A stretch of 64,000 nucleotides of DNA. Source: Agrobacterium sp. AGB01. Lineage in GTDB: Bacteria > Pseudomonadota > Alphaproteobacteria > Rhizobiales > Rhizobiaceae. The stretch lies in NCBI RefSeq assembly GCF_014851585.1, contig NZ_JACVAB010000001.1, positions 1,364,001 to 1,428,000 of the forward strand, given 5' to 3'. The notes under the pieces were generated by a model that was not told the DNA's origin, ran no database searches, and saw only the letters and a program-made list of their open reading frames with translations. Position numbers and translations under genes: made by a program. Positions 48,001 to 53,969 of this stretch are shown in pieces (within the stretch, counting starts at the first letter, position 1; every line of letters begins with the position of its first letter).

Positions 48001-48475
48001 GCTGCGTGGTGCATCACGTGACCCGAATGCGCAGCAGGCAACCGCTGCTGTCCGTCAGCCGGCAACCCGTCCGGCTGCTGAAACAGTACCAAGCCAGGCA
48101 TCGCGCAACACAGACAACCGCAATCCGCGTCACATGGTGGAATCGCTCAATTCCCTGTCTGTCGATATCGCCCGTGCTATTGACCACGATGCCTCGGTAG
48201 ACCTGTGGCGCCGTTACCAGCGCGGTGAGCGCGACGTGTTCACCAGACGCCTCTACACGCTGAAGGGTCAGCAGACCTTTGATGAAATCAAGCGCAAGTA
48301 TGAGCGTGAATCCGAGTTCAGAACTGCGGTTGACCGTTACATCGCTGACTTCGAAAAGCTGCTGGCCGACGTTGCGAAGACAGACCGTGACCGCACTGTA
48401 ACCCAGTCCTACCTCACGTCTGACACCGGCAAGGTCTACACGATGCTGGCCCACGCCGCCGGTCGTTTCAATTGA
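42092..48475 (+). CDS. Giant coiled-coil growth-pole-ring protein (GPR/RgsE-like)
   Basis: 2127 residues. The N-terminal ~95 residues are hydrophilic and disordered. Two transmembrane helices follow at about 101-121 and 135-160. Next comes a helical/coiled-coil region of about 1,700 residues (roughly 160-1880). A Pro/Gln/Ala-rich linker follows (1890-2000), then a conserved-looking C-terminal domain (NPRHMVESLNSLSVDIARA... to the end). This architecture and length match GPR of Agrobacterium and RgsE of Sinorhizobium, which form a ring at the growing pole and are essential for polar growth in those species (established there; inferred here). The helical core contains a strict 33-residue repeat, described separately. 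It ends at a terminator. Confidence 0.88.
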   Translation: MANNKFSDSIDETAFQALEDALQSGKSEADAQPRRRSTPKSSEAKVPDTSRKPVADPAPRTAAEQNRASGLEAANDGSKRNPVALLKSLESTSITSAIRNATIVSIVWALCGLALGQAIYGNLIWEAGSLAELFAIPGIMAVFVGIVVPVILFYAFAIMMARARDLRNAARSMAEVALRLAEPETVAADRIMSVGQAVRREVSAMNEGIERTIARATELETLVHSEVNALERSYADNELRVRSLVSELSSERDAIVNHAERIRASIIGAQDEIKEELSLAGEELSIRLATTGEAFASMIDTRSAALLEKSRVTTEAMGSLIAAKTDNLLKALHTSGTSLANEFDMRLHNLTSTMSDRGGVLLEQFATQASTLDAGAEKLNSAIEERTRLLNEVLTSRTKELSDNLNRGEEAIAGSLDTVLNKLGETLDERGLSFRKSLQSTADDAIMDLDLRSGLFEERLQATVGQVNSAFDERVAEFASAFDRRAGSLDSKLMESLARINEAVAGGSDAIDGILSSSIDRLGSALTDQSFALATALGTGQEMLENALDERSRELTNAVASRTQEITTALGDTHERIDSIMAERSGALFNALSASQNRFDETLAHRSEAITNSLSGAPERMAEILDAKAAEITNAVADIEQRLAAALEGRSTAIAETLEEKANYITSAVAGVEERLSNTLDDASMAISLSLESRTSFLADTVSDAQQRIASTLDGASSSMTNALESRTAYLTEAVADAEQRLSNKLDDASMSMQLSLENRTSFLADAVSDAEQRLASTLDGASTSITSALESRTAHLTDAVTDVEQRLASTLEGASSSITNTLESRAAYLTDAVSDVEQRLANKLDDASMSIAMSLETRTSIFAETVSDAEQRIASTLDGASSSISTALDNKTTYLENAVAGVEHRLTSSLEQTSSAILGSLEERAAVISGSVINVEQRLADTLEGSSANISGMLSGKVNEISNVVTGIEHRLVNTLDDKSAVIAETLGRNAAHIENTVGSAAHLIDSKVSDAAYLIENSVTGAANRIENAIDGGTDKFAGTLETGVSRLEHSLTASHEQIKNTFEKRHADIEQTLTSAGDKLNEMLSDQAVSIGTSVASSTGMLEMSLEGQQEALQRVIASSSADLEARLRNGIGEIAGKISDAAGDISTAADSLSSRIDQSVSGVAGQLGETEARLGQSLDGFQHRIKTDLHNVSATIDEANARISETLGTRSQEFVSAGSEVADRISSTIDERLGTMDRALNIGLENVNRTIGEKATGLAMTLREAVTSATQSMDGEALRSAELLARTGSEFASNLRDTVSTTTRNMDGEAQRSAELLARTGSEFASTLRDTVSTATQDIGGEAQRSAELLARTGSEFASTLRDTVSAATQNIDGEAQRSAELLARTSSDFAQQVQARNAEFTQAIENRSGDIINRISDAQNRLSSQAAAVAQTFSEAGNVIVNKVAEAETVVRSQADTIAQSLSQVEAALGARGDSIRTTLDERTRELNSMLASRSAELSRLIEEKARPVVDQYANIGQEAAHRIATAAREGVETLSATNAEIVNRVEQTVGDLNAAVSKASVDFNAADQSLGQTANRFAETASQAADMVSSSSRLLEGKIDRLSNISGQTLSQVAGIVGRFEEHSKMLSQASDLLGAAQSSLVGTLEERQDTLRSLAVSLVKRSEDIEATMRNVVSSVEGTMGHAEERAANVAGTLKENLSSSFSEVGKALDETEQRAQSAAANMRNALLSAGQEANRSIETTLADARKYSDELADRVRSGVQSSLADVDSILGSATEKSTAAAANVRETLRLAVEEAVTRFSGATDEIRRSSQDIRKELDSTRAELKRGAFDLPEEAKESAAAMRRAVAEQIKALQDISQLVGRSATQMEISHARPAAPQPAPQAPQQAAPQVERRVAEPAPQPGVAAPVARAPQPQTPAQVLGTSAGLRGSLPLETAKPQVQTTTISDQAVQRGEGSGWISDLLRGASRDPNAQQATAAVRQPATRPAAETVPSQASRNTDNRNPRHMVESLNSLSVDIARAIDHDASVDLWRRYQRGERDVFTRRLYTLKGQQTFDEIKRKYERESEFRTAVDRYIADFEKLLADVAKTDRDRTVTQSYLTSDTGKVYTMLAHAAGRFN
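43469..45090 (+). repeat. 99-bp (33-residue) tandem repeat register in the GPR-like gene
   Basis: An LxxRTxxLxDAVxDxEQRLxxTLDxASxSI-type unit recurs every 99 bases exactly. The Leu-x-Ser-Arg position can be read at 43469, 43568, 43667, 43766, 43865, 43964, 44063, 44162, 44261, 44360, 44459, 44558, 44657, 44756, 44855, 44954 and 45053, with no insertion or deletion. Nucleotide identity is highest at 44162-44700. The period of 33 (three 11-residue turns) fits an apolipoprotein-like or hendecad coiled coil. Confidence 0.92.
45927..46290 (+). repeat. Second, near-identical block of 99-bp repeats in the GPR-like gene
   Basis: Four consecutive copies of AQRSAELLARTGSEFA..LRDTVS.ATQ (33 residues). 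GAACC(G)G motifs start at 45960, 46059, 46158 and 46257. The nucleotide sequence is nearly unchanged between copies 2 and 3, which suggests recent duplication. Confidence 0.92.
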
Positions 48476-48508
48476 TCTGAAAAGTATGTAAGCACTTACG
48501 TACATTGA

Positions 48509-48537
48509 AAACCGCCCCAATCGGGGCGGTTTTTGTT
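48509..48537 (+). terminator. Rho-independent terminator after the GPR-like gene
   Basis: Stem CCGCCCC/GGGGCGG (48513-48519 with 48524-48530), loop AATC, extended by A/T pairs, followed by TTTTTG. Confidence 0.92.
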
Positions 48538-48666
48538 TGTGCAGGGGGTAAAATCCTTAAGCCTTGGGCGTTCCAACGCAAAGGAATGCCCCATCGATGT
48601 TGCCATTTGGGTCTTGGCTTTCTATGTGTGGAACAAACGATAACCCGCAATTTCTGGATTTCTGAC

Positions 48667-48987
48667 ATGACAAAACTGACAATCGTTGCTTTCGACGGCG
48701 CGGCCATTGACCTTGATGTTGCAGACGGCTCCACCGTTATGGAAAACGCCGTGCGCAATTCTGTTCCTGGCATTGACGCCGAATGTGGCGGTGCCTGCGC
48801 CTGTGCTACCTGTCATGTCTATGTCGATGATGAGTGGGCCGAACGTGTTGGCCCGCCAGAAGCGATGGAAGAGGATATGCTGGACTTTGCATTCGACGTG
48901 CGTCCAACCTCGCGTCTGTCCTGTCAGATCAAGATGAGCGCCGAGCTGGATGGCCTCATCGTACACGTGCCTGAGCGCCAGGGCTGA
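48667..48987 (+). CDS. [2Fe-2S] ferredoxin (adrenodoxin-type)
   Basis: 106 residues from ATG at 48667; the longer upstream open frame crosses the terminator and is not used. Cluster ligands Cys40, Cys46, Cys49 (C-X5-C-X2-[12 protein letters not shown]) and Cys86 (RLSCQI). The DIDxDV acidic region and C-terminal helix fit the vertebrate-adrenodoxin/FdxB type that supports cytochrome P450s or Fe-S assembly. No partner gene is adjacent. Confidence 0.93.
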   Translation: MTKLTIVAFDGAAIDLDVADGSTVMENAVRNSVPGIDAECGGACACATCHVYVDDEWAERVGPPEAMEEDMLDFAFDVRPTSRLSCQIKMSAELDGLIVHVPERQG

Positions 48988-49065
48988 TATTGCCAGCTGC
49001 CGGCACCCGTTACAGGCACCATCTGCCAACAAACGCGCCGGTCATTTTCCGAATTCGGTTTCGGC

Positions 49066-49101
49066 CAAAAAAAGCCTCGCTCTCCGCATGAAGAGCGAGG
49101 C
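49066..49101 (-). terminator. Leftward rho-independent terminator (orphan)
   Basis: Stem GCCTCGCTCT/AGAGCGAGGC with 8-nt loop and seven T after it on the minus strand. It does not sit after a recognised gene. Confidence 0.85.
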
Positions 49102-49310
49102 CAGGCGGGCATGCCGCCACGAGGCGAGGGAGGATGACACCTGTGGTTCTGTGGACACGCCAGGGAACTCGAACGCTGCTAACAACTTGGAAATTTGCCG
49201 AACGGATGGGTATCGCATAACCACATGTTGGCGCGACCCTAATCCATTGAAATCTGAAGTCTTTCCCACTCCGTATTTAAGTTTTTTATAATTAAAAACA
49301 CTGATTCGCC
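49066..49310 (-). ncRNA. Candidate small RNA ending at an orphan terminator
   Basis: Ten-base-pair stem GCCTCGCTCT (49074-49083) with AGAGCGAGGC (49092-49101) is followed on the minus strand by TTTTTTT. No protein gene lies upstream of it on that strand for hundreds of bases, so the transcript it ends should be short. The stretch before it contains ATCCTCCCTCG, a CU-rich possible anti-ribosome-site tract. The 5' end near 49310 is a guess at an AT-rich promoter-like region. No Rfam family was recognised. Confidence 0.35.
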
Positions 49311-49543
49311 ACGCCAAGAAATCAATCATAAAAGCGTGGGATCAACCTTAGGTGAGCAGGGTTGGCCGGGCGGCCTTGACGGCCATCGCCGGGCCAAATC
49401 ACGAGAAAACATCACGTAACGGAAGTTTGTTGCCGAACGCACATTGATGCAGCCGCGCGGTGCCAGCGGTTAGTTGGGCTGTCAAAGCGCCAAGGGAGGC
49501 GTCATAAGCAATGTTTTGGCATGGCAGGGCCAAACCTCGCCAG

Positions 49544-49596
49544 CGTCATCCTCGCCCTTGTGGCGAGGATCTAAGCCATCAGCCAAATCCGCAGCG
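49544..49596 (-). repeat. Dispersed palindromic repeat, copy C (inverted, partial)
   Basis: CGTCATCCTCGCC..GGCGAGGATCTAA.CC and then GCCAAATCCGCAGCG match the reverse complement of copy A (26743-26800) over about 50 bases with few mismatches. It shows the element is dispersed, in both orientations. Confidence 0.82.
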
Positions 49597-49699
49597 CCGC
49601 AAGCGAAATGCCTGAGCGGCACCAACCGCAGCCTCGAATCAAACCATCCGTCTGCAACATGTGCGGAAAAACGGCCCAACCGCTCGAGGAAAACAGCGA

Positions 49700-50320
49700 T
49701 CAGTTGTCACGCGCCTTGAGACGGTGGCTGAGCAGGCGCATCATGCGTGCATCGAAGTTCTTGCTTTCGATGCGATCAAAACGCTGCTGGTCTCTGTCAT
49801 GTTCGGCCATGACCTTCTGCGTTGTGTCGGCCACTTGGGCTTGCAGTGCTTCACAGGTCTTTTGCGGACGAAGACCTTTCAATCTTTTTTCCAGCATCCG
49901 GCCATAGCTGCGCGAAATCTCGGCGTGGCGTTCTTCATGCCGTTTGATATCGGCCGACAGGGTGTCCCAGATCAGCGCCAGATCGGCGCTGGTGCGTGCG
50001 CGGTTTTTCCAGCGCGGCAGCAATATCTTGGTGTGCAGGGTGACCTTCACTTCGCCAATATTGCAGCGGCCGTCCTTTTCCACATAGGTCAGCTCACCGC
50101 CGAACTTGATTTCGGTGGCACCGGGATGTCTGGCACCTGTGGATTGGGTCAGTGGGCCGCGATTGGACAATTCACGGTCGAGATCTGCCGCAGTTTTGCC
50201 CCCGATCTGGAAGTAGGAGATCGATTTCTGAAACTGGGTTTCCGCCTGTGTCGAATGCGTGAATGCAAACAGAAAAGCCGATGCGGCAACTGCACGCATG
50301 AGACCGGGTATAAAATTCAT
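49700..50320 (-). CDS. DUF922 secreted protein, putative Zn-dependent protease
   Basis: 206 residues from ATG at 50318-50320. Signal peptide FIPGLMRAVAASAFLFAFTHSTQA, then KSISYFQIGGKTAADLDRELSNRGP (the family's N-terminal signature). The likely active-site helix is DIKRHEERHAEISRSYG, a HExxH-like His-Glu-x-x-His motif. No membrane anchor besides the signal. Role unknown; divergent from folP. Confidence 0.83.
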   Translation of the reverse strand: MNFIPGLMRAVAASAFLFAFTHSTQAETQFQKSISYFQIGGKTAADLDRELSNRGPLTQSTGARHPGATEIKFGGELTYVEKDGRCNIGEVKVTLHTKILLPRWKNRARTSADLALIWDTLSADIKRHEERHAEISRSYGRMLEKRLKGLRPQKTCEALQAQVADTTQKVMAEHDRDQQRFDRIESKNFDARMMRLLSHRLKARDN

Positions 50321-50421
50321 GTGCCAGACTGCCGGTTGAACTCGTGAAACGATTGCTGCATAGGCGGAGGTGATACAATACAAATTGGCGTGACTCTTTG
50401 TAATATCGAAAGGTCCTGACT

Positions 50422-51291
50422 GTGGTGATAACAGCCAACAACAAGGTGTGGCAAGCCGCTCATGGCCGAAGCCTGAAACTGGATAGGCGTGGCCGTATTA
50501 TGGCCATCGTCAATGCTACGCCGGATTCCTTCTCCGATGGTGGCCAATTCAACACAGTGGATGCCGCCTTCAGTCATGCCATGATTTGCCTGTCGCAAGG
50601 CGCCGACATCATCGATATCGGTGGCGAATCCACCCGTCCGGATGCCAGTGTCGTTGGCGCTGCAGAAGAGCAGGACAGGGTGTTGCCACTGATTGAAAAG
50701 CTGGCACAAGAAACCGATGCACTGCTGTCCATCGATACCTACCGGGCTGAAACGGCTCGCCTTGCCGTTGCGGCCGGTGCCCATATCATCAATGATGTCT
50801 GGGGGTTGCAGAAGGATCCTGATATGGCCTCAGTGGTCGCGGAGACCGGCGCCGGTGTCTGCATCATGCACACAGGACGTGAGCGCCAGAAGCTGGCTGA
50901 CGTGATTGATGACCAGATTCATTTTCTGAAACAATCGCTACAATCCGCTGAAAAGGCAGGCATAAACCGCGATGCCATCGTGCTGGACCCCGGTTTTGGT
51001 TTTGCCAAGAACACCGAGGAGAATATGGCGCTGATGGCAAGGTTTGGTGAGTTGCAGGCGCTTGGCCTGCCGATTCTGGCCGGCACATCGCGCAAACGTT
51101 TTATTGGCGCTGTCACCGGGCGGGAGGTCGCCAGCGACCGCGACGCCGGTACCGCCGCCACCACCGCCTTGCTGCGCATGGCAGGTGCGGTGGTGTTTCG
51201 CGTTCACAATGTTGCCGTCAACCGTGACGCGCTGGCGATGGCAGATGCAATGCTTGCTGCGCGCAAGGTCCAATCAGGAGAAGAAGAATGA
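50422..51291 (+). CDS. folP: Dihydropteroate synthase
   Basis: 289 residues, GTG start. Joins p-aminobenzoate to the pterin diphosphate in folate synthesis. Signatures: IMAIVNATPDSFSDGG, IIDIGGESTRPDA, LSIDTYRAE, IINDVWGLQ, ILDPGFGFAKN-type VLDPGFGFAKN, LAGTSRKRFIG, and RVHNVA. It overlaps folB by 4 bp (ATGA). Confidence 0.96.
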   Translation: MVITANNKVWQAAHGRSLKLDRRGRIMAIVNATPDSFSDGGQFNTVDAAFSHAMICLSQGADIIDIGGESTRPDASVVGAAEEQDRVLPLIEKLAQETDALLSIDTYRAETARLAVAAGAHIINDVWGLQKDPDMASVVAETGAGVCIMHTGRERQKLADVIDDQIHFLKQSLQSAEKAGINRDAIVLDPGFGFAKNTEENMALMARFGELQALGLPILAGTSRKRFIGAVTGREVASDRDAGTAATTALLRMAGAVVFRVHNVAVNRDALAMADAMLAARKVQSGEEE

Positions 51292-51653
51292 GCCGCTACA
51301 CAATCCTTTTGAAAAATTGCTCCTTCTTTGCGCGCCATGGTGTGCTTGATCAGGAAGAGGCGCTGGGTCAGCGGTTCTTCGTCGATGCGGAAATGGAGGT
51401 CGAGGCTGGCGATGCGCTGGAGACCGACAATATCGACAACACCGTCGATTATGGCGTGGCCTTTGCCGTCATCGAAAAGATCGTCATTGGCAAGCGCCGT
51501 TATCTCATCGAGGCGCTGGCCAATGATATCGCGTCTGCGCTACGCCAGCGTTACCCGCAGATCGTGCGCGTCAACATCACGGTGCGCAAACCGTCAGCGC
51601 CGGTTCCCGGCATTCTCGACTATGCGCAGGTCAGTGTAGAACAACATGCCTGA
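51288..51653 (+). CDS. folB: Dihydroneopterin aldolase
   Basis: 121 residues. Cleaves dihydroneopterin to hydroxymethyl-dihydropterin. FFARHGVLDQEEALGQRFFVDAEME carries the substrate-binding Glu, and TVDYGVAFAVIEKI and RYLIEALANDIA match the octamer-forming fold. ATG overlaps the folP stop, and it overlaps folK by 8 bp: a tight three-gene folate operon. Confidence 0.95.
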   Translation: MSRYTILLKNCSFFARHGVLDQEEALGQRFFVDAEMEVEAGDALETDNIDNTVDYGVAFAVIEKIVIGKRRYLIEALANDIASALRQRYPQIVRVNITVRKPSAPVPGILDYAQVSVEQHA

Positions 51654-52161
51654 CATGGAATGGACCATTGCAGCCCTTGGGCTAGGCGGCAATCTCGGTG
51701 ACCCGCAAGCCAGTATGGCACAGGCGCTGAAACTGATTGACGAGGACGCCGATTGTGGCGTGCTGGCCGTGTCGAAACTTTATCGCACACCGCCATGGGG
51801 CAAAACCGATCAGGCCGATTTTTACAATTGTTGTGCGCTAGTCAAAACACGCTTGCAGCCGCTGGCGCTTCTTGATCGTTGCCTTGAGATAGAGCGCGGC
51901 ATGAAACGTGTGCGTATTGAGCGCTGGGGCCCGCGCACCATCGATATCGATGTGTTGGCCTATGGTGATGTGACACTGCAATCGGAGCGGATTGAAATTC
52001 CGCATCCACGCATGACCGAGCGCGCCTTCGTTATGGTGCCGCTTGCCGATATTGCCGCTGATATGGTGATAAAGGGCAGGGCCGTGTCGCAGTGGCTGTC
52101 CGGTCTCAGTGCTGAGGGCATTGTCGAGGCAAATAAAAACCCGCTCTGGTGGCGGGTTTAA
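51646..52161 (+). CDS. folK: 2-amino-4-hydroxy-6-hydroxymethyldihydropteridine diphosphokinase
   Basis: 171 residues. Pyrophosphorylates the pterin for FolP. LGLGGNLGDPQASMAQAL at the N-terminus and the HPPK signature RWGPRTIDIDVLAYGD (residues ~104-119). The gene's last codons (NPLWWRV) form the stem of a terminator used by the opposite-strand gene. ATG at 51646 chosen; a second ATG is 9 bp downstream. Confidence 0.95.
   Translation: MPDMEWTIAALGLGGNLGDPQASMAQALKLIDEDADCGVLAVSKLYRTPPWGKTDQADFYNCCALVKTRLQPLALLDRCLEIERGMKRVRIERWGPRTIDIDVLAYGDVTLQSERIEIPHPRMTERAFVMVPLADIAADMVIKGRAVSQWLSGLSAEGIVEANKNPLWWRV
52128..52159 (-). terminator. Terminator of the 52186 gene, inside the folK coding end
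   Basis: Stem AAACCCGC (52137-52144) with GCGGGTTT (52152-52159). On the minus strand TTTTTATTT follows. Toward the plus strand there is no T-run, so it works mainly leftward. Confidence 0.8.
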
Positions 52162-52185
52162 AGGGGGCGTCAGAATTGGTTCGGC

Positions 52186-52740
52186 TTATTTCTTGATAGA
52201 GCCGACAGCAATCTGGTCAATGTCGCGTGCCAGTGTCAGGCCGATAACCGGAACCATCTGGTCTGCTACCTTCACCGAAATGGTGATGTTCATGGAATTG
52301 CCGTTCTGTACGCGGGCAACCATGGCCCCGTTCAGCTTTGAGCGGTTGATGCCAACCACAACCTTGTCGCCGGAAACCTGACCGGACACGATGTCCAGAC
52401 CCTTGCCTTCAGCGCCGTCAAGGAACTTGCCGGTGTAACCATTGCCGCTGCGGGTAATGGTGGCCGACATAGGCTGCTTGAACACGCCAACGCGGCAGGT
52501 GCCACCCAGCTTGATGCCGGTTTCCTTGCCGTCAGCAGGTTCGCCCACCAGATCACAGGTAAACTTGGTGCCCTTGTATTTGCCGGCAACAATCTCGCCC
52601 GGCCCCTTCCAGGAGCCGGCGACCGACGAGAAGAAAACGTCATCAGCAGAGGCTGCATTGGCAGCGCTCGGCGTCATTGAAAATGCAAGCGGCACAACAG
52701 CGGCAAATCCGCACACGACCGAAAAGAAGCGCGAATACAT
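52186..52740 (-). CDS. Secreted hypothetical protein
   Basis: 184 residues. Signal peptide MYSRFFSVVCGFAAVVPLAFS..ANA with cleavage about residue 29. The mature protein has a beta-rich pattern (KGPGEIVAGKYKGTKFTCDLVG, CRVGVFKQPMSATITRSGNGYTGKF). I do not recognise a family, but it looks like a conserved periplasmic Hyphomicrobiales protein. Its transcript ends inside folK. Confidence 0.7.
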   Translation of the reverse strand: MYSRFFSVVCGFAAVVPLAFSMTPSAANAASADDVFFSSVAGSWKGPGEIVAGKYKGTKFTCDLVGEPADGKETGIKLGGTCRVGVFKQPMSATITRSGNGYTGKFLDGAEGKGLDIVSGQVSGDKVVVGINRSKLNGAMVARVQNGNSMNITISVKVADQMVPVIGLTLARDIDQIAVGSIKK

Positions 52741-52907
52741 GATACTTTCCTTGGCGAAAATGCCTCGATTTGATGGGGCTAATGTATTGCGGGAATGGTT
52801 AATGTTTGGTTTATTTCGAGTGAGGAATTGACAGGTTGGTAAGTTTTGAAGCGCCTTTTCGCGGCTTCAACCCTGTGTAAGCAGGGGTGGAATTTACACC
52901 TTTTGCC

Positions 52908-53969
52908 TCAGGCCTGACCCTTCAGGTCAGGCCGCAAATCCGAGATGAAATCGCTGATGCCGGGCCGTTTCAAGGCGCGGAATGGCAGCGGGCGGCACAG
53001 ATCCATGGCGGCAATACCGATGCGCGCCGTCATCAGCCCGTTGATCATCCCTTCACCGAGGCGGGCCGAGAGTTTGGAGGCCAGTCCATGGCCCAGAACC
53101 TGTTGTGCCAGCCCGTCGCCGACCGCAATTGAACCGGTGACAGCCAGATGTGCAATGACATCCCGCAGCAGGCGCATCATGCCAATTGATCCCGGGCGCC
53201 CGCCATAAAGTTCGGCCATGGAACGGACAAGCCGCACCACTTCAAACAACACATAGGCCAGGTCGACAATGGCGCGTGGGCTGACGGCGGTAACGATCGA
53301 CACGCGTTTGGAGGCGTTGAGAATAAGCGCACGCGCCTGCCGATCGATGGGTGTCAGCAATTCGCGCTCGGCAAAATCCAGCAGATGCGGACCGTCGATA
53401 ATATCGTCCTGCGTTGCCTTCAATGCCGCGCGGCCTTTGGCAGTTTCGGCGCGGTGCGACAGGATGTTTTCGAGCTTGGCAACAACGGCTTTCGCAGCGG
53501 TTGCCTTTCGCTCCAGCGCGGCCTGTTCAGCCTCGACCTTGAGCGATTGCACGGCGTTAAGCCGCCATATGCCAGCCACCTCGCGGGCCACGATCACCAG
53601 CAGCGCCAGAACGGCTATCGCCACGGCGGTTATGGCAGTGTAGCCCAGCCAGTCGGCGCGGGTGAACAGATCACGGATCAACTGGTCGGCCCACAGACCA
53701 AGCGCCAGCGACAACAGGAAACCGAATGCGCCAACTGCCAGCTTGCCGAAAGAAAACCGGTGTGGGCGCGGTTCGGCAACCGGCGGCGCAAGGCCCGCAT
53801 CCACGCCACCCAGAAACGGATCATCCTCGTCAGGCGTTATGGCAACTTCGCCGGCAAAGGCCTGCGGCAGACGGCGCACTGGTGGCGGCTGTTGTTTTTC
53901 TGTGTCGAGAGAAAATGCCTCGGGGCGTCTTTTGCCTGGTGTCGGGCCATCATTGTTGGAATTGGTCAT
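52908..53969 (-). CDS. YcjF-like (DUF697, TIGR01620) membrane protein
   Basis: 353 residues. N-terminal ~90 residues are Pro/charged. Transmembrane segments follow at about 95-115 and 130-150 (LAVGAFGFLLSLALGLWAD; TAITAVAIAVLALLVIVARE), then a DUF697-like region (SIVTAVSPRAIVDLAYVLFEVVRLVRSMAELYGGRPG, SIAVGDGLAQQVLG). Paired with the YcjX homologue, overlapping by 4 bp. The pair is stress-linked in E. coli; role unknown. Confidence 0.9.
   Translation of the reverse strand: MTNSNNDGPTPGKRRPEAFSLDTEKQQPPPVRRLPQAFAGEVAITPDEDDPFLGGVDAGLAPPVAEPRPHRFSFGKLAVGAFGFLLSLALGLWADQLIRDLFTRADWLGYTAITAVAIAVLALLVIVAREVAGIWRLNAVQSLKVEAEQAALERKATAAKAVVAKLENILSHRAETAKGRAALKATQDDIIDGPHLLDFAERELLTPIDRQARALILNASKRVSIVTAVSPRAIVDLAYVLFEVVRLVRSMAELYGGRPGSIGMMRLLRDVIAHLAVTGSIAVGDGLAQQVLGHGLASKLSARLGEGMINGLMTARIGIAAMDLCRPLPFRALKRPGISDFISDLRPDLKGQA

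Larger units (their letters stand above)
48988..49699. other. 712-bp region without a protein gene; repeat copy C and a leftward terminator
   Basis: An ORF of 95 codons (49042-49329, minus) runs through the hairpin at 49074-49101 and has no family resemblance. It holds a possible small RNA (see separate entry) and one copy of the dispersed repeat. Rest unassigned. Confidence 0.55.

Noticed and set aside
49042-49329. A 95-codon ORF on the minus strand
   Set aside because: It reads through the strong hairpin terminator at 49074-49101 and resembles no family; a small RNA explains the terminator better.
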